From Chitinophaga alhagiae (GTDB taxonomy: Bacteria > Bacteroidota > Bacteroidia > Chitinophagales > Chitinophagaceae), in the NCBI RefSeq assembly GCF_003568665.1, contig NZ_QXMH01000001.1, positions 1 to 64,000 of the forward strand: a stretch of DNA of 64,000 bases, in the 5' to 3' direction. The notes beneath the pieces are model-generated. The model had not been told where the DNA came from, made no database searches, and saw only the letters and a list, made by a program, of their open reading frames with translations. The translations under genes and the position numbers were made by a program. Numbering within the stretch: the first letter of the stretch is position 1; the number at the start of each line of letters is the position of its first letter. Below are positions 24,234-33,751 of this stretch, piece after piece.

Positions 24234-27200
24234 ATGAAAGAAAGAAAATTTATAGAAGCGTTAGGATTTCAACCTAAGGAAAATGTTCAGGACATTTTTC
24301 ATAAAAAGTATGCCGTTTCAGGTAATTATTCCATTGAAGTAAACTTTGACAAGAAACTAATTAACTACGGCAAAAAAATTAAGTGGGATGTAAAAACTAC
24401 CCAGAACTTTTCACAGGCAGAAAATTGGGTAATACTGGAATGTGTAAACAGGTTATTGGAGAAAGGATATAAGCCTGAAAATATTTTCTTAGAGAAAGTT
24501 TGGCGCACAGGCCATGGCACAAGCGGCAGATTGGATATTTTGGTTACCCGTGATGATGGAACTGCTTATTTGATGATTGAATGCAAAAATCACGGTGCTG
24601 ATTTCATAAAGGAATTTAAAAACATAGAAAAGAACGGTGGGCAACTGTTTACTTATTTTCAGCAAGAACGCAGTGCTGAAATTTTAATGCTTTATGCATC
24701 TCACTTGGATAACAAAAACCAAATCCAATATCGCAACGAGATAGTCAAGATTGAAGACGACTATCGCCAGACTAATAATGTAAAAGACTTTTATGACCGT
24801 TGGAATAAAATACCTAAGAGCAACGGCGTGTTTGAAGATTGGGTAAACTCATACCATTTTGAGAGCAAAGCCCTCACCCCAAAATCATTAAAAGAAATAA
24901 AGCAGGAAGATAGCAGCTTTATATTTAATCGATTTCTGGAGATATTAAGGCACAACGTAGTTTCCGATAAACCAAATGCCTTCAACAAAATATTTACCCT
25001 GTTTCTTTGTAAAGTTTATGACGAAAAAACCACCAAACTGAATGAGGAATTAAAATTTCAGTGGTTGGAGGGCAAGGATGACGAAGTGAGTTTTCAGATA
25101 CGCCTTGCTGATTTGTACAAAAACGGTATGCTGGAGTTTCTGGAAAAAGAAGTATCCGACTTTTCAGAAAGTGAGTTTGACCAACGTTTCGCCTCTCTTT
25201 TTGCAGGTAATGAAAGCCTGAAGCAAGAATTGAAATATGAAATCATAAAGCTGCGGTTAGAAAAGAATAACGAATTTGCTATCAAAGAGGTTTTTGACCG
25301 CCAATCATTTGTAGAAAATTCTAAAATAGTTAAAGAGGTCGTAGAACTGCTACAGGGTTATCGCATTCGCTACAACAAAAGGCAGCAATACCTTTCGGAT
25401 TTTTTTGAGTTATTGCTTACAACAGGTTTGAAACAAGAGAGCGGACAGTTTTTTACGCCGGTTCCCATTGCTCAATTCATCATAAAAAGTTTGCCGCTGG
25501 ATGATATGGTAAACCAAAAGTTAAGCAAAGGCGTAAAGAATGATTTGTTGCCGTATATAATTGACTATGCAGCGGGCAGCGGGCATTTTCTTACGGAAAG
25601 CATGCACGAGATCCAAAGGCTGCTCGATGCTCAAAAGCCTAAAGATTATATTGCAGATACCGCTAAGAAAATCACAAACTGGCAGGATGACCATTTTGAT
25701 TGGGCTACACAATATGTGTATGGTATAGAAAAGGACTACCGGTTGGTGAAAGTGGGTAAAGTAGGTTGCTACTTGCATGGGGATGGTTTGGCAAATGTTA
25801 TATTAAGCGATGGGCTGGCAAATTTTTCTACTACCAAAGAATACAAAGGCCTGCTTAAAAAGAGCGACCCTCAATTTCCTAAAGAAAATAAGCAGTTCGA
25901 TGTGGTCATTTCAAACCCACCGTATTCAGTTTCTTCTTTCAAAAATTCGGCAAGGGAATATTATACAGAAAACGATTTTGAACTTTACGAAAAGCTTACT
26001 GACAATAGTTCTGAAATTGAATGCTTGTTCATAGAACGTACAAAGCAATTATTGAAAGACGGTGGCATTGTCGGTATCATTCTGCCAAGTTCCATATTGA
26101 ACAATGCCGGTATCTATACTAAAGCAAGAGAGATTATTCTGCAATATTTTGAATTAATTGCTATTGCTGAATTAGGCAGCAATACTTTTATGGCAACAGG
26201 AACGAATACCGTTACCTTGTTTTTACGCCGCCGTAATAACTACGATAGCATTAACCTTAAAATAGCAATAAATAAGTTTTTTACTGACTTACAAGATGTA
26301 ACACTTAATGGAGTTGAAAAGCCCGTTTCTAAATATGTAAAGCATGTTTGGGAAGGATGCAGCTTTGCCGACTACAAAACATTGCTAGGGAAGCAACCTA
26401 ATGCAGTCATTAGTGCCAATGAAATTTATGTAGAGTACCGTAAGAAGATTAAAGCTAAAACTGAAACGGAATTTTGGAACGTTGTTGTAGAAAAAGAAAA
26501 TGACAAATTACTACACTTCATATTGACTTATCCCCAGCAAACCTTATTGATAAAAAGTGGACAAAAAGATGAAGAAAAACGTTTCTTAGGTTACGAATTT
26601 TCCTTCCGCCGCGGAAGTGAAGGAATACATCCTGTACAAAGAAATAAAAGCATTGATGAATGCACAAAACTCTATGATGCTGATGTGTTCGATAATCCTG
26701 AAAAAGCAAGCACCTATATTTACAAAGCGTTCAAGGGTGAAAAATTAGCCATACATGCAAGCCTTCAAAAAAACATCAGCCGTCACAACTTAGTGGATAT
26801 GCTCACCTTTGACGGGGTAGATTTTGAAAAGAATATTTCTACTTCGATTAAAAAAAAAGTAGAATTTGGCAAGCTTTGGAATACCGATAAAATAATCCCA
26901 ATTATTGATGTAGCCGATATACAAAAAGGAAGTTCAATAACTAAAGAAAAGACTATTGCAGGTAATTATCCAGTAGTAGCAGGAGGTAAAGAGCCTGCTT
27001 ATTATCATAATAAATACAATAGAAAGAATCCTGTTATAACAGTAAGTGCATCAGGTGCGTATGCAGGGTTTGTAAATTATTTTGACGAACCAATTTTTGC
27101 TTCGGACTGCAATACCATAAAATCAAAAGACGAGACTGTTGTCATTACAAAGTTGATTTACTATTTTCTGAAAACAATACAAAAGGAAATATTTGAACTA

Positions 27201-27968
27201 CAGAAAGGACAGGCACAACCACACGTTTATGCGGGAGATTTATCCAAAATAAAGATACCCTTACTTCCTCTTGATGTTCAAAGAAGAATAATTTCCAAAA
27301 TGGATATATTAGAAAAGGAACAGCAAAAAATACAAGGAAACATTGCCTCATTGCAAAATGAAATCGCAAGTTTTACAAGTAAGACTGTTGGAGAGGCAAC
27401 TAAATTACAAGACATAACTTCCAAAATAGGTAGCGGGGCAACACCATTAGGAGGGGAAGGAGTATATAAAGCGGAGGGTATTACTTTTATCAGAAGTCAG
27501 AATGTTTATGATGGTTTCTTTACTGATGAAGGATTGGCATATATTGATGATGAGCAGGCTGAGAAATTGGATAATGTTTCTGTTGAAGAAAATGATTTGC
27601 TTTTCAATATAACCGGAGCGTCTATTGCAAGGTGTTGCATTGTCGAGAATAAATATTTACCAGCAAGAGTAAACCAACACGTAGCCATTATAAGAGCAAA
27701 TGAAAAAGTGTTGCCCAAATACCTGCAAGTTATTTTATGCAGCATTGAGTATAAGAACAGACTGTTAGATATTGGCGAAGGGGCAACATCAAGACAAGCC
27801 ATTACAAAAGCGCAATTGGAGAATTTCAAAATTCCATTGCCATCAATTACAGAGCAAAAAAAGATTGTTGCTGCAGTCGAAAAAATTGAGGCGAAAATAG
27901 CAGTATTAGAAAAGCAGCAGATTGACATTGATAAGCAAAAGGAAATGGCGTTGAATAAGTATTTGTAG
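24234..27968 (+). CDS. Single-chain restriction-modification enzyme (nuclease + N6-adenine methyltransferase + specificity), Type IIG/I-like
   Basis: The 1244-aa protein joins three activities. The N-terminus has a PD-(D/E)xK nuclease signature (LDILVT with Asp101, then MIECKN with Glu116 and Lys118). The middle is an N6 methyltransferase with DYAAGSGHF (Asp444, SAM binding) and NPPY (561-564, catalytic). From about residue 880 there are two HsdS-like target-recognition units (NTDKIIPIIDVADIQKGSSI and ATKLQDITSKIGSGATPLGG), each followed by a coiled-coil spacer. It should methylate and cut one bipartite site by itself. No helicase motor, separate S gene or solitary methylase is nearby. Low GC and border repeats mark it as acquired DNA. 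The 335 nt before the gene look empty and AT-rich. Confidence 0.9.
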   Translation: MKERKFIEALGFQPKENVQDIFHKKYAVSGNYSIEVNFDKKLINYGKKIKWDVKTTQNFSQAENWVILECVNRLLEKGYKPENIFLEKVWRTGHGTSGRLDILVTRDDGTAYLMIECKNHGADFIKEFKNIEKNGGQLFTYFQQERSAEILMLYASHLDNKNQIQYRNEIVKIEDDYRQTNNVKDFYDRWNKIPKSNGVFEDWVNSYHFESKALTPKSLKEIKQEDSSFIFNRFLEILRHNVVSDKPNAFNKIFTLFLCKVYDEKTTKLNEELKFQWLEGKDDEVSFQIRLADLYKNGMLEFLEKEVSDFSESEFDQRFASLFAGNESLKQELKYEIIKLRLEKNNEFAIKEVFDRQSFVENSKIVKEVVELLQGYRIRYNKRQQYLSDFFELLLTTGLKQESGQFFTPVPIAQFIIKSLPLDDMVNQKLSKGVKNDLLPYIIDYAAGSGHFLTESMHEIQRLLDAQKPKDYIADTAKKITNWQDDHFDWATQYVYGIEKDYRLVKVGKVGCYLHGDGLANVILSDGLANFSTTKEYKGLLKKSDPQFPKENKQFDVVISNPPYSVSSFKNSAREYYTENDFELYEKLTDNSSEIECLFIERTKQLLKDGGIVGIILPSSILNNAGIYTKAREIILQYFELIAIAELGSNTFMATGTNTVTLFLRRRNNYDSINLKIAINKFFTDLQDVTLNGVEKPVSKYVKHVWEGCSFADYKTLLGKQPNAVISANEIYVEYRKKIKAKTETEFWNVVVEKENDKLLHFILTYPQQTLLIKSGQKDEEKRFLGYEFSFRRGSEGIHPVQRNKSIDECTKLYDADVFDNPEKASTYIYKAFKGEKLAIHASLQKNISRHNLVDMLTFDGVDFEKNISTSIKKKVEFGKLWNTDKIIPIIDVADIQKGSSITKEKTIAGNYPVVAGGKEPAYYHNKYNRKNPVITVSASGAYAGFVNYFDEPIFASDCNTIKSKDETVVITKLIYYFLKTIQKEIFELQKGQAQPHVYAGDLSKIKIPLLPLDVQRRIISKMDILEKEQQKIQGNIASLQNEIASFTSKTVGEATKLQDITSKIGSGATPLGGEGVYKAEGITFIRSQNVYDGFFTDEGLAYIDDEQAEKLDNVSVEENDLLFNITGASIARCCIVENKYLPARVNQHVAIIRANEKVLPKYLQVILCSIEYKNRLLDIGEGATSRQAITKAQLENFKIPLPSITEQKKIVAAVEKIEAKIAVLEKQQIDIDKQKEMALNKYL

Positions 27969-27980
27969 CTACCTAAAAAT

Positions 27981-28108
27981 ATTATACAAAAGGAGCCGAT
28001 CAAAAAGTAACATGAAGAGTTTGAGAATGGCTTAACGGATGACAGGTTTCTGTCAGATACCGGAATAAATTAGGGCTGACCATTACTTTTGGCCAGCCCT
28101 TTATAATA
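27981..28108. mobile_element. MITE-like element, copy 2 (diverged)
   Basis: Imperfect terminal repeats (left AAAAGGAGCCGATCAAAAAG, right TTACTTTTGGCCAGCCCTTT) resemble the ends of copy 1 at 10183-10301. Read on the minus strand, the inside also aligns by eye: TTATTCCGGTATCTGA here against TTATTCGGGTACCTGA there, and CATTCTC against GATTCTC. It lies between the restriction enzyme stop and the M3 peptidase 3' end. An internal hairpin AGGGCTG/CAGCCCT (28072-28100) followed by T could act as a terminator. Confidence 0.55.
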
Positions 28109-28126
28109 TGCAACAAAGATGATGGA

Positions 28127-30253
28127 TCAGTTCGAATCCAGCCCCCTGTTCTTGAGTAAAAATTTCACCTCCGGCGCGCGTGTGCGGAAGGCTTTGTAGA
28201 GGTCCATCGGTTCGGCGGTGCCGCCTTTTTCCAGTACGTTCTTGCGGAAAGACCGGGCCGTGGCCGGGTCAAAAATATCGCCGGTTTCCTTGAATGCGGC
28301 AAACGCGTCGCTGTCCAGCACTTCAGACCAGATGTAGCTGTAGTACCCCGCGGAGTAGCCGCCGGAGAAAATATGCTGGAAGTAAGTGCTGCGGTAGCGC
28401 GGCGCTATCTGGCTGATGAGGCCCAACTGGTCCATTTGCTGCTTTTCAAACACCAGCGGGTCTATTGGCTGACCGGCTTTGATGGTATGATAGTGCATGT
28501 CCAGCAGCGAAGCGGCCAGGTACTCTACGGTAGCAAAACCCTGGTTGAATTTGGATGCGGCCTTCATTTTCTCCACCATTTCAGCGGGTATCAGCGCTCC
28601 TGTTCGGTAGTGTTTGGCATACAGCTGCAACACCTGCGGCTCAAAGGCCCAGTGCTCCATGATCTGCGAAGGCAGCTCCACAAAATCACGCGGAACGGAG
28701 GTGCCGCTCAGGGTCTCGTATTTCACGTTGCTGAGCAGGCCGTGCAGCGCGTGGCCAAACTCGTGGAAAAAGGTTTCCACTTCATCAGGCGTCAGCAGCG
28801 CGGGTCCCGTAGCCGTGGGTTTGGTGAAGTTGCATACAATGGATACCACCGGGGCAATGCGGCCGCTCTTGTCTGTGGCCTGTTTGCGGTAGGATGTCAT
28901 CCATGCCCCGCCGCGCTTGGAGCTGCGGGGGAAAAAGTCCATGTAAATAATACCGATGTGCTGCCCGTTGGCTTCCTTCACTTCGTAGGCCATCACATCC
29001 TGCTGGTACACCGGTATGTCTTTGAGCGGGGAGAAGGTAATGCCGTATAATTTCCCGGCTACGGCAAAAATGCCTTCCTGCACGTTTTCCAGCTGGAAAT
29101 AAGGGCGCAGGGCTTCCGCATCGTAATTATATTTTTCTTTCCGCACTTTGTCCGCGTAATAGAACCAGTCCCAGGCCTCCAGTTGTTCGTGCTTCCCTTC
29201 CCTGTCCATCACCTGCTGCATTTCAGCGGCTTCCTGTTGGGCTACCGGCAGCGCGGCGTTCCAGAGCCTGTTCAGCAGCTCGTTGGCCTGCGCGGGCGTT
29301 TTGGCCATGTTCTCTTCCAGCACAAAATCCGCATGGGAGGCATAGCCCAGCAGGGCGGCCCTGTCTGCGCGAAGGGTGGCCAGGCGGGCCACTATTTCTT
29401 TATTGTCCCGCTCATCCCCGTTGTTGCAGCGGTTGGTGTACGCCTTGTACATTTTTTCCCGCAGGGCGCGTTGCTGTGAGTATTGGAGGAAAGGCATTAC
29501 GCTGGCATTGTGGAGCGTGAAGCGCCATTTGCCTTCCATGCCGGCTTCTTTGGCGGAAGCGGCCGCGGCGGTTACCAGTGAAGGCGGCAGGCCGGCCAGG
29601 TCTTCCTGCTTGTCAATGATGAGCTCATAACTATTGGTTTCCGCCAGCAGGTTTTGCCCGAAACGCACGGTGAGCAGAGACAGTTCCTTGTTGATCTCCC
29701 GCATGTTGTTTTGTTTGGCGGCATCCAGGTTGGCGCCGCTTCTTACAAAAGCCTTGTACGTTTTTTCCAGCAGGCGTTTTTGCTCGGCGGTGAGGCGCTG
29801 CTGCGCCTGCCGGTCATACACCTGCTTCACCCTGGCAAAAAGGCCGGCGTTCAGGTAAATATCATCGCTGTGCTGCGCCATGCGGGGCGCCATTTGCCGG
29901 GAAATGGCCTCCAGCTCGGGGCTGGTATGAGCAGAGGTAAGGTTGAAAAATACGGTGCTCACGTTGCGCAACGGCGCCCCGCTGCTTTCCAGCGCCGCAA
30001 TGGTATTCTGGAAAGTGGGTACAGAGCGCTGGTTCACGATGGCCGCAATGCGCTGCTGCTGGGCTTTCATGCCTTCTTCAAAGGCGGGCATAAAATGCTC
30101 CGGCAAAATGGATGCAAAAGGCGGTACTTTAAAAGCGGTCTGGTATTGCTGCAGGAGCGGGTTCTTCTCCGCAGGCGCCTGCTGCGCCATGGTGGTGGTT
30201 CCTGTCATACTCAATGCTACTATCAAATTCCGGGAAATACGTTTCAGATGCAT
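28127..30253 (-). CDS. dcp: M3-family zinc peptidase (peptidyl-dipeptidase Dcp type), exported
   Basis: The 708-aa protein has a signal-like start (MHLKRISRNLIVALSMTGTTTMAQQ), so it is probably periplasmic. ATG 30253 fits this better than the longer frame. The zinc motif HEFGH (497-501) lies in FFHEFGHALHGLLSNVKYE, followed by the M3 sequence DFVELPSQIMEHW and, near the C-terminus, IFSGGYSAGYYSYIWSEVLDSDAF. M3 Dcp enzymes remove C-terminal dipeptides. A TATTTTTG box lies 25 nt upstream. The DUF4143 ATPase gene diverges from it. Confidence 0.93.
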   Translation of the reverse strand: MHLKRISRNLIVALSMTGTTTMAQQAPAEKNPLLQQYQTAFKVPPFASILPEHFMPAFEEGMKAQQQRIAAIVNQRSVPTFQNTIAALESSGAPLRNVSTVFFNLTSAHTSPELEAISRQMAPRMAQHSDDIYLNAGLFARVKQVYDRQAQQRLTAEQKRLLEKTYKAFVRSGANLDAAKQNNMREINKELSLLTVRFGQNLLAETNSYELIIDKQEDLAGLPPSLVTAAAASAKEAGMEGKWRFTLHNASVMPFLQYSQQRALREKMYKAYTNRCNNGDERDNKEIVARLATLRADRAALLGYASHADFVLEENMAKTPAQANELLNRLWNAALPVAQQEAAEMQQVMDREGKHEQLEAWDWFYYADKVRKEKYNYDAEALRPYFQLENVQEGIFAVAGKLYGITFSPLKDIPVYQQDVMAYEVKEANGQHIGIIYMDFFPRSSKRGGAWMTSYRKQATDKSGRIAPVVSIVCNFTKPTATGPALLTPDEVETFFHEFGHALHGLLSNVKYETLSGTSVPRDFVELPSQIMEHWAFEPQVLQLYAKHYRTGALIPAEMVEKMKAASKFNQGFATVEYLAASLLDMHYHTIKAGQPIDPLVFEKQQMDQLGLISQIAPRYRSTYFQHIFSGGYSAGYYSYIWSEVLDSDAFAAFKETGDIFDPATARSFRKNVLEKGGTAEPMDLYKAFRTRAPEVKFLLKNRGLDSN

Positions 30254-30278
30254 GATGTTTTTTAAAAGTTGGCCGGGG

Positions 30279-30286
30279 CAAAAATA
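30279..30286 (-). promoter_or_regulatory. -7 box TATTTTTG before dcp
   Basis: A perfect TAnnTTTG box on the minus strand, 25 nt before ATG 30253; it supports that start over the upstream alternative. Confidence 0.5.
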
Positions 30287-30371
30287 CGGTTTTTGGGATG
30301 CGTCATAACGAAACACGCATTAATTTTCAATGCATGTGGTATTTGCCCAAAACCACGCTAACATTATAAAG

Positions 30372-31593
<1,222 letters not shown>

Positions 31594-31596
31594 CAT

Positions 31597-33597
31597 TTAC
31601 TCCTTCCCCCTGAACGCTCCCCTTACCGTTACGCCCGCGTACCAGCTGCGGCCCGCGGCCACATTGAAATACCGCCGCGCCGCTGCGTTGATGTCATTGC
31701 CCAGGCTGTATTGCACGTTGAGCAGGTTATCTCCCCCGGCATGGAACATGAGGGCTGTTTTGCCGAAAGTATGGGTGTAGGACACCTTGCAGCCCAGCAG
31801 GTGAAAGCCCGCCGCCTTGTCTGTGTTGGCATCGTTGAGGAACAGGTCGTCGTTATAAGTATAGGTGGCGTAGAGGTACAGCCGCCGCGCCAGCTCCACG
31901 TCCACACCGGCGGCCAGGGCGTGTTTGGGCGTACCGGGCAGGGTGTTGCCGTCATAGTTCTTGTCTACCTGCACAAAGTCTTTGTACCGGAAATGATTGT
32001 AGGTGTAGGCCACGCGGAGCTTCAGGCGGCGGAGGCGGTAGGAAACGAAGGTTTCCACGCCCTGCTGCACCGTAGCGCCCGCGTTCTCGAAATAGTCCGC
32101 TCCGCTGGCATCGCGCCGCTGCACAATGGCATCTTTCAGCCCAAAGTAAAACAGGCTCACGTCATACCAGAAAGGCCCTGCCCCGCCGCGGGCGCCCAGC
32201 TCGTAGTTCCAGCCCTTTTCCGCCTGCAGCGTGGTGTTGATCACACTGGTGGAGGGCAGCACCTCCGCTACCGTGGGCGGGGAAAAACCCTTGGACACCA
32301 CGGCGTACACATTGGCCGCGGGGTGGAATTGCTTCATCACGGCCAGGCGCGGCGCCCATTCGTTCCGGAAGCGGCTGGTGAAATGGAACACGGGGTTGTC
32401 TGACTGCCGGGCAAAATGCATGGCGGTGTTGTTGAGGCTGATGCCGGCGGTAATGGTCCAGCCGCCCTGCAGCACCACTTCCGGCTGCAGGAACAGGGAA
32501 ATATTGCGGTTGTTGATATCGTCGTCTGTTTGCAGCGTGTCCTGCTGGCCGCCCTTGTTGCCGTATACGGACGTATTGAAGTACCCCTGCTGCAGCTCGC
32601 CGCCGGCCAGCACTTTCAACCATTGCCGCTGGTACGTGAACACCGTTCTGCCGCCAAAATGCGGCTCGGTGCGCCGTTCGTAATTGCGGATGGAGGGATT
32701 TTTTACCTGGCTGTAAGCGCCGTATACGGCCGTGGCGTTTTTCCATTGTTCGTTCCAGGTGTGCTGGTACTGCAGGCCGCCCCAGATGGTTTGCTGGTAA
32801 ATGGCCGCGCGGCTTTCTGCCGCGGAAGGGAAAGCCCCCGCCGCCGGCCGCGCCTGGCGGGCGTCTGTTGCATATTGTTCCGGCGTAAGGCCGCCGGGCG
32901 TTTGGTACCGCAGGTTGCCGTAGAGCAGGTGGGCCTCCAGTACGCCTTTGGAAGAAGGCTGCCAGTGGCCGCTCCAGCCTGCCACGGTGCGCTGCATGTA
33001 GGTATGCTGCCGGTAGCCGTTGGCTTCCTGCCAGGAGTAATAGATACGCTGCCCCGCGGCTTCCACGGAGGCCTGCGCCAGGTGGCTGCCAAAGCTGCCG
33101 CCGGTGTAGCCTGCTGAAAAACCGTTGTTGCCCGGCCTGCCGGAGCCGGCCAGCAGCACCCCGCCGGTGCCCGCGCCATACAGGCTGCTGCCGGGGCCTT
33201 TCAGGATCTCCAGGCTGCTGAAGCTGCCCGCCCCGAACTGGTTCAGGTAAGTATTGCCGCCGGGGTCGGTAAAAGGAATGCCGTTGTAATACATCTTCAC
33301 GTTCCGCACCCCGAAAGGCGAGCGCAGCGAACTGCCGCGCACGTTCAGCCGGTAGCTGCCGGGCGAGCGCTCTTCCATTCTCACCCCCGGCATGCTGTTG
33401 ACCGCGGGCAGCACAGACGTGGGCGCAAAACGCAGCAGGTCTCGCTGGCCCACGTAATTGACCGCGGCCGGCACTTCCGTTAACAGGCGCTGCTGGCCGT
33501 AGCCCTGTACCGTTACTTCATTCAGGCGGGTGGTGTCTTCCTGCGCGTGGGCCGCGGCGGCGGCCAGGGTGCATATCAGAAATAAGCTGGTCCTCAT
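31597..33597 (-). CDS. TonB-dependent receptor, 666 aa
   Basis: A signal peptide (to about residue 18) is followed by a TonB-box region (LNEVTVQGYGQQRLL), a plug (VLPAVNSMPGVRMEERSPGSYRLNVRGSS, VKMYYNGIPFTDPGGNTYLN, LEILKGPGSSLYGAGTGGVLL) and a 22-strand-type barrel. It lacks the SusC regulatory domain and has no SusD neighbour, so it looks like a siderophore, haem, cofactor or metal receptor. The plug resembles FecA/iron-complex receptors, but the ligand cannot be determined. A TAATTTTG box lies 16 nt upstream (33614-33621). Confidence 0.92.
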   Translation of the reverse strand: MRTSLFLICTLAAAAAHAQEDTTRLNEVTVQGYGQQRLLTEVPAAVNYVGQRDLLRFAPTSVLPAVNSMPGVRMEERSPGSYRLNVRGSSLRSPFGVRNVKMYYNGIPFTDPGGNTYLNQFGAGSFSSLEILKGPGSSLYGAGTGGVLLAGSGRPGNNGFSAGYTGGSFGSHLAQASVEAAGQRIYYSWQEANGYRQHTYMQRTVAGWSGHWQPSSKGVLEAHLLYGNLRYQTPGGLTPEQYATDARQARPAAGAFPSAAESRAAIYQQTIWGGLQYQHTWNEQWKNATAVYGAYSQVKNPSIRNYERRTEPHFGGRTVFTYQRQWLKVLAGGELQQGYFNTSVYGNKGGQQDTLQTDDDINNRNISLFLQPEVVLQGGWTITAGISLNNTAMHFARQSDNPVFHFTSRFRNEWAPRLAVMKQFHPAANVYAVVSKGFSPPTVAEVLPSTSVINTTLQAEKGWNYELGARGGAGPFWYDVSLFYFGLKDAIVQRRDASGADYFENAGATVQQGVETFVSYRLRRLKLRVAYTYNHFRYKDFVQVDKNYDGNTLPGTPKHALAAGVDVELARRLYLYATYTYNDDLFLNDANTDKAAGFHLLGCKVSYTHTFGKTALMFHAGGDNLLNVQYSLGNDINAAARRYFNVAAGRSWYAGVTVRGAFRGKE

Positions 33598-33724
33598 CGG
33601 TTCGTCTTGAATACAAAATTACAGGCCATGCGGCGGCAGCCATGGCAGCCTTGCAAAAGGCGTTTGCTTTCCGCCCTTAAAGATTCAAAATATTTGCCAC
33701 TCCTGCCATTTAATTATTTAATGA

Positions 33725-33732
33725 TAATTTTG
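33725..33732 (+). promoter_or_regulatory. -7 box TAATTTTG before the radical SAM gene
   Basis: A perfect TAnnTTTG box 19 nt before the TTG start at 33752; it supports the start. Confidence 0.5.
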
Positions 33733-33751
33733 CCTTTTAAACATTCCGGAT

